Below, one piece after another: positions 61,983 to 64,000 of a stretch of DNA of 64,000 nt. The translations under genes and the position numbers were made by a program. The stretch covers positions 2,542,001 to 2,606,000 of the forward strand of contig JAJIYY010000004.1 in the NCBI GenBank assembly GCA_022702485.1, read 5' to 3'. Each line of letters begins with the position of its first letter. Position 1 is the stretch's first letter. Origin of the DNA: Simplicillium sp. C3G150-2 (Eukaryota > Ascomycota > Sordariomycetes > Hypocreales > Cordycipitaceae). The notes under the pieces were generated by a model. The model ran no database searches, was not told where the DNA came from, and saw nothing but the letters and a program-made list of their open reading frames with translations.

Positions 61983-64000
61983 CTATTCCTCTCCTTCCAC
62001 CTCTTCCTTCTTCTCAGCCACCTCCTCATGCTCCCCCTCTTGACCCTCCTCATTCTCCGTAATCTGACTTATCGACGCCTTATCCCGTCTCCTCCTCCGT
62101 TCCCGTCTATCCTGCTCCGCCGTCTGTCTTCTGGCCTTACGCAAACTCTCACGCTTCTCTGGGTCATCATCATCCCCGCGCATGCCTTGTAGCAATGCCG
62201 CGGCTCTGTCTGCAACATCATCTTGACCACCTTCACGAGGAGACGTAAGCGGAGTATCGCCAGCAGCGGCTTCCTCATCAATAGTCTCCTCCTTGGGCTG
62301 GAGACCGGCTTCGATTTCGGGGATCTCGTTCAGATCGGGAATCTTCTGCCCAGAAGCAACGCGCACTTGATGGCGATCCTTTAGTCTGGCGCGACGACGG
62401 CGATCTCTCTGGTCTCGAGCCTGAGGAGCAGCGGCGCGGAGTTTCTCGAGCAGAGAATCCATCGCACCAGCACTAGTGGGCGATACGATCCCGCTCTCGC
62501 CCTCCTTGGCCTTTTGCTGCGCTTGCTTGCGCTTCATCGAGGCTTCGTTACGTTTGCGAATCTCCTCGAGGTGCAAGTTGTGCTCTTTGGACTTTCTCCA
62601 TTCGCCCAAGAAGTTAGCAAGTTTGCTAAAGAAGTCTCGGCGGGCATTCTCGTCGTTGGGGTCTTCGCCATAGAACACCATGATGTCTCTATGCGTCTTC
62701 TTCATCTCGTCGAGATAAAGCTCCATCTGATCCGCCTTTCTTCTGGCATCCTTCATGCAGCGCTGCACGACTTGGCTCACACGATCCTGCGAGTGGAAAA
62801 TCTTGGGGTCGCTGAGGTTACCAGAGTCAAGAGACATCTGGGTCTTGCGGATGTTGTCGATATAGCGTTGCGCGTCAGTCGAAAGTTGCTCAACATTAAC
62901 CTTTTGAACAGTAATGACGCCAGAAATATCATCTGCAAAGCTTTCCCATTCTGGGTACTGGTTTCGGACGATTCTCTCCACCAAATCGGCAAGTGAAGAT
63001 TCATTCTTGTCATCCTTGACCATTCCAAGTCGAGCCAACGAGCTCAACTTGAAACCACGAGCCTGTTTGTTGGCGTCGTTCATGTAGTTACCGATATCCA
63101 GGATAAGGCCCAAAACGTTCATCAACGCAACCGAGTCGCGAAGACTCTCTGAAACAGTGACAACTTGGTGAATCTTGTCGTTGATGTAGTCGTACTCGCT
63201 TTCGTAACTGCGGGTCAAAGCCAACGCGCGCATTCTGCTCTTCCAGTAGTGTCGTAGTTCGAACGCAGTGTAGAGGTAAATCTGGTCCTGGCGCGTCAGC
63301 TCAGAGGGATCCTGCTCGCGGTTTTGACTGTTGGCTTCTGGGCCAGTCAAATCACGAGCATACGGAGCCATGAGTTTCGCCGTGTTTTCAGGAATGTTGC
63401 AAAGATCGTCTTTCTGCAAGAAATCCATCACCACGGTGTTATCCAACACTTCATTGTCACAGTGAATAATCATCTGCACAATCTTCTCCACCGAGTGTTG
63501 AGAGAATTTGGCCAAGGCAATTTCGTAAGCCTTGCGTAGATCAGCAGCAATAATTTGCTTCTTGTCGTCCTTTCTTCCAGTAGCTGCACCAATCTTCTTG
63601 ATCTCTTTAGCAATGAAGAGCTTCTCAACTTCGTCCAGAATACCCTTGCGACTGAGTTCAATATACTTCTCTTCTCTTGCCTCTGCTGATGGGGCATGTG
63701 CTGCCCAATGACTGGTTTCGGGTGCATCAACCTTCTCCCAATGAAGAGCCTTGAGCTTCTTCTTGGGACGCACAATGGGCAGGCCAACACTAGGAGTGGG
63801 TGAAAACACAGGCTGTGGTAAGAAGTGTCCTGTTTTGGCGCCAGGCAACGGCGGTGGTGGAGGGGGAGGCATTCCCTGATAATCGGTTCCAGGTAGTGGA
63901 GGAGGAGCTGGACCATCTGTGTTGGCAAAAGGCATACCAGGCAGAGGAGGCGGCGGAGGAGGCGGCGGTGGTGCTCCCGGAAGCTGTCCCGGCATGGGCG
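61983..64000 (-). CDS. Formin (Bni1/SepA type), FH1-FH2-DAD part, runs off right edge
   Basis: The C-terminal 670-plus residues of a formin; the frame is open to the window edge, so the GTPase-binding and FH3 parts lie outside. From the visible start: FH1 with poly-proline blocks (APPPPPPPPPLPG, MPPPPPPPLPG) that bind profilin, FH2 from KKLKALHWEKVDAP, with the linker and core signatures LGLILDIGNYMNDANKQARGFKLSSL, and a DAD near the end (MDSLLEKLRAA followed by a RRRRARLKDRH basic cluster). The tail is Arg/Glu-rich. It nucleates linear actin cables and is needed for polarised tip growth and septation. No intron is needed in this part. The single formin of filamentous ascomycetes is SepA/Bni1-like, so that identity is likely. 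Confidence 0.95.
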   Translation of the reverse strand, partial: PMPGQLPGAPPPPPPPPPLPGMPFANTDGPAPPPLPGTDYQGMPPPPPPPLPGAKTGHFLPQPVFSPTPSVGLPIVRPKKKLKALHWEKVDAPETSHWAAHAPSAEAREEKYIELSRKGILDEVEKLFIAKEIKKIGAATGRKDDKKQIIAADLRKAYEIALAKFSQHSVEKIVQMIIHCDNEVLDNTVVMDFLQKDDLCNIPENTAKLMAPYARDLTGPEANSQNREQDPSELTRQDQIYLYTAFELRHYWKSRMRALALTRSYESEYDYINDKIHQVVTVSESLRDSVALMNVLGLILDIGNYMNDANKQARGFKLSSLARLGMVKDDKNESSLADLVERIVRNQYPEWESFADDISGVITVQKVNVEQLSTDAQRYIDNIRKTQMSLDSGNLSDPKIFHSQDRVSQVVQRCMKDARRKADQMELYLDEMKKTHRDIMVFYGEDPNDENARRDFFSKLANFLGEWRKSKEHNLHLEEIRKRNEASMKRKQAQQKAKEGESGIVSPTSAGAMDSLLEKLRAAAPQARDQRDRRRRARLKDRHQVRVASGQKIPDLNEIPEIEAGLQPKEETIDEEAAAGDTPLTSPREGGQDDVADRAAALLQGMRGDDDDPEKRESLRKARRQTAEQDRRERRRRRDKASISQITENEEGQEGEHEEVAEKKEEVEGEE

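Noticed and set aside
1..64000. CRISPR array, intact transposon, or secondary-metabolite backbone gene
   Set aside because: No spaced repeats, no transposase or reverse transcriptase motifs, and no PKS/NRPS/terpene synthase motifs seen in any frame.

Overview
The window is a filamentous ascomycete chromosome segment (Pezizomycotina; Hypocreales or another Sordariomycete is my guess from protein style, not proven). The evidence is intron-bearing genes with short introns of about 47-80 bp, GTAAGT-like donors, CTAAC-like branch sites, an intron-containing tRNA, and a fungal gene set: TRAPPII Trs120, Elongator Elp5, Sec22, an Ecm33-like GPI protein, a NACHT-ankyrin NLR, a DUF2264 protein and a fungal trypsin. 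Spliced models below were worked out by hand from splice sites and reading phase.

Layout. 1-4.7 kb: the 5' part of the TRS120/hypA gene (runs off the left edge) and an SDR-like gene that has lost its usual catalytic motifs. 4.7-10.2 kb: 5.4 kb with no convincing gene, pyrimidine-rich upstream of the SDR gene. 10.2-15.8 kb: an MFS sugar/quinate-type transporter and a seven-exon DUF2264 gene. 16.4-20.6 kb: an acidic orphan, a Ser-rich single-pass membrane protein and a four-exon Ecm33-like GPI protein that only splicing reveals. 20.6-28.2 kb: an accessory-looking block with a 1265-aa PNP-NACHT-ankyrin NLR divergently paired with an OTT_1508-like cytidine-deaminase-fold gene that carries a possible frameshift. 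28.7-33.0 kb: housekeeping genes ASXH-domain protein, ELP5, SEC22 and a Cys/His-rich orphan. 34.8-43.3 kb: a 949-aa secreted protein of DUF7029/DUF7223 type, a CLPTM1-family membrane protein, a kinase-like protein and a secreted Pro-His repeat protein. 44.7 kb: tRNA-Ser(GCT) with a 16-nt intron. 46.0-64 kb: a gene-dense run of trypsin, an alpha/beta-hydrolase, a LOG-family phosphoribohydrolase, proteasome alpha subunit Pre5/PSMA1, phosphoserine aminotransferase, mitochondrial tRNA-modification GTPase Mss1/MnmE, an aminoglycoside-phosphotransferase-like gene with two apparent frameshifts, a thioredoxin, ER glucosidase I, the tri-snRNP 27K protein and the FH1-FH2-DAD end of a formin (runs off the right edge).

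How the genes work together. Most of the window is core cell biology: secretory traffic and quality control (Trs120, Sec22, glucosidase I, CLPTM1), polarity (formin), tRNA wobble-uridine modification in cytosol (Elp5) and mitochondria (Mss1), proteolysis (Pre5) and serine synthesis with a Gcn4/CpcA-type site in its leader. The most unusual part is 22.4-28.2 kb, where an NLR immune-type receptor and a deaminase of a family linked to biological conflict share a 598-bp divergent promoter. I found no CRISPR array, no intact transposon and no secondary-metabolite cluster.
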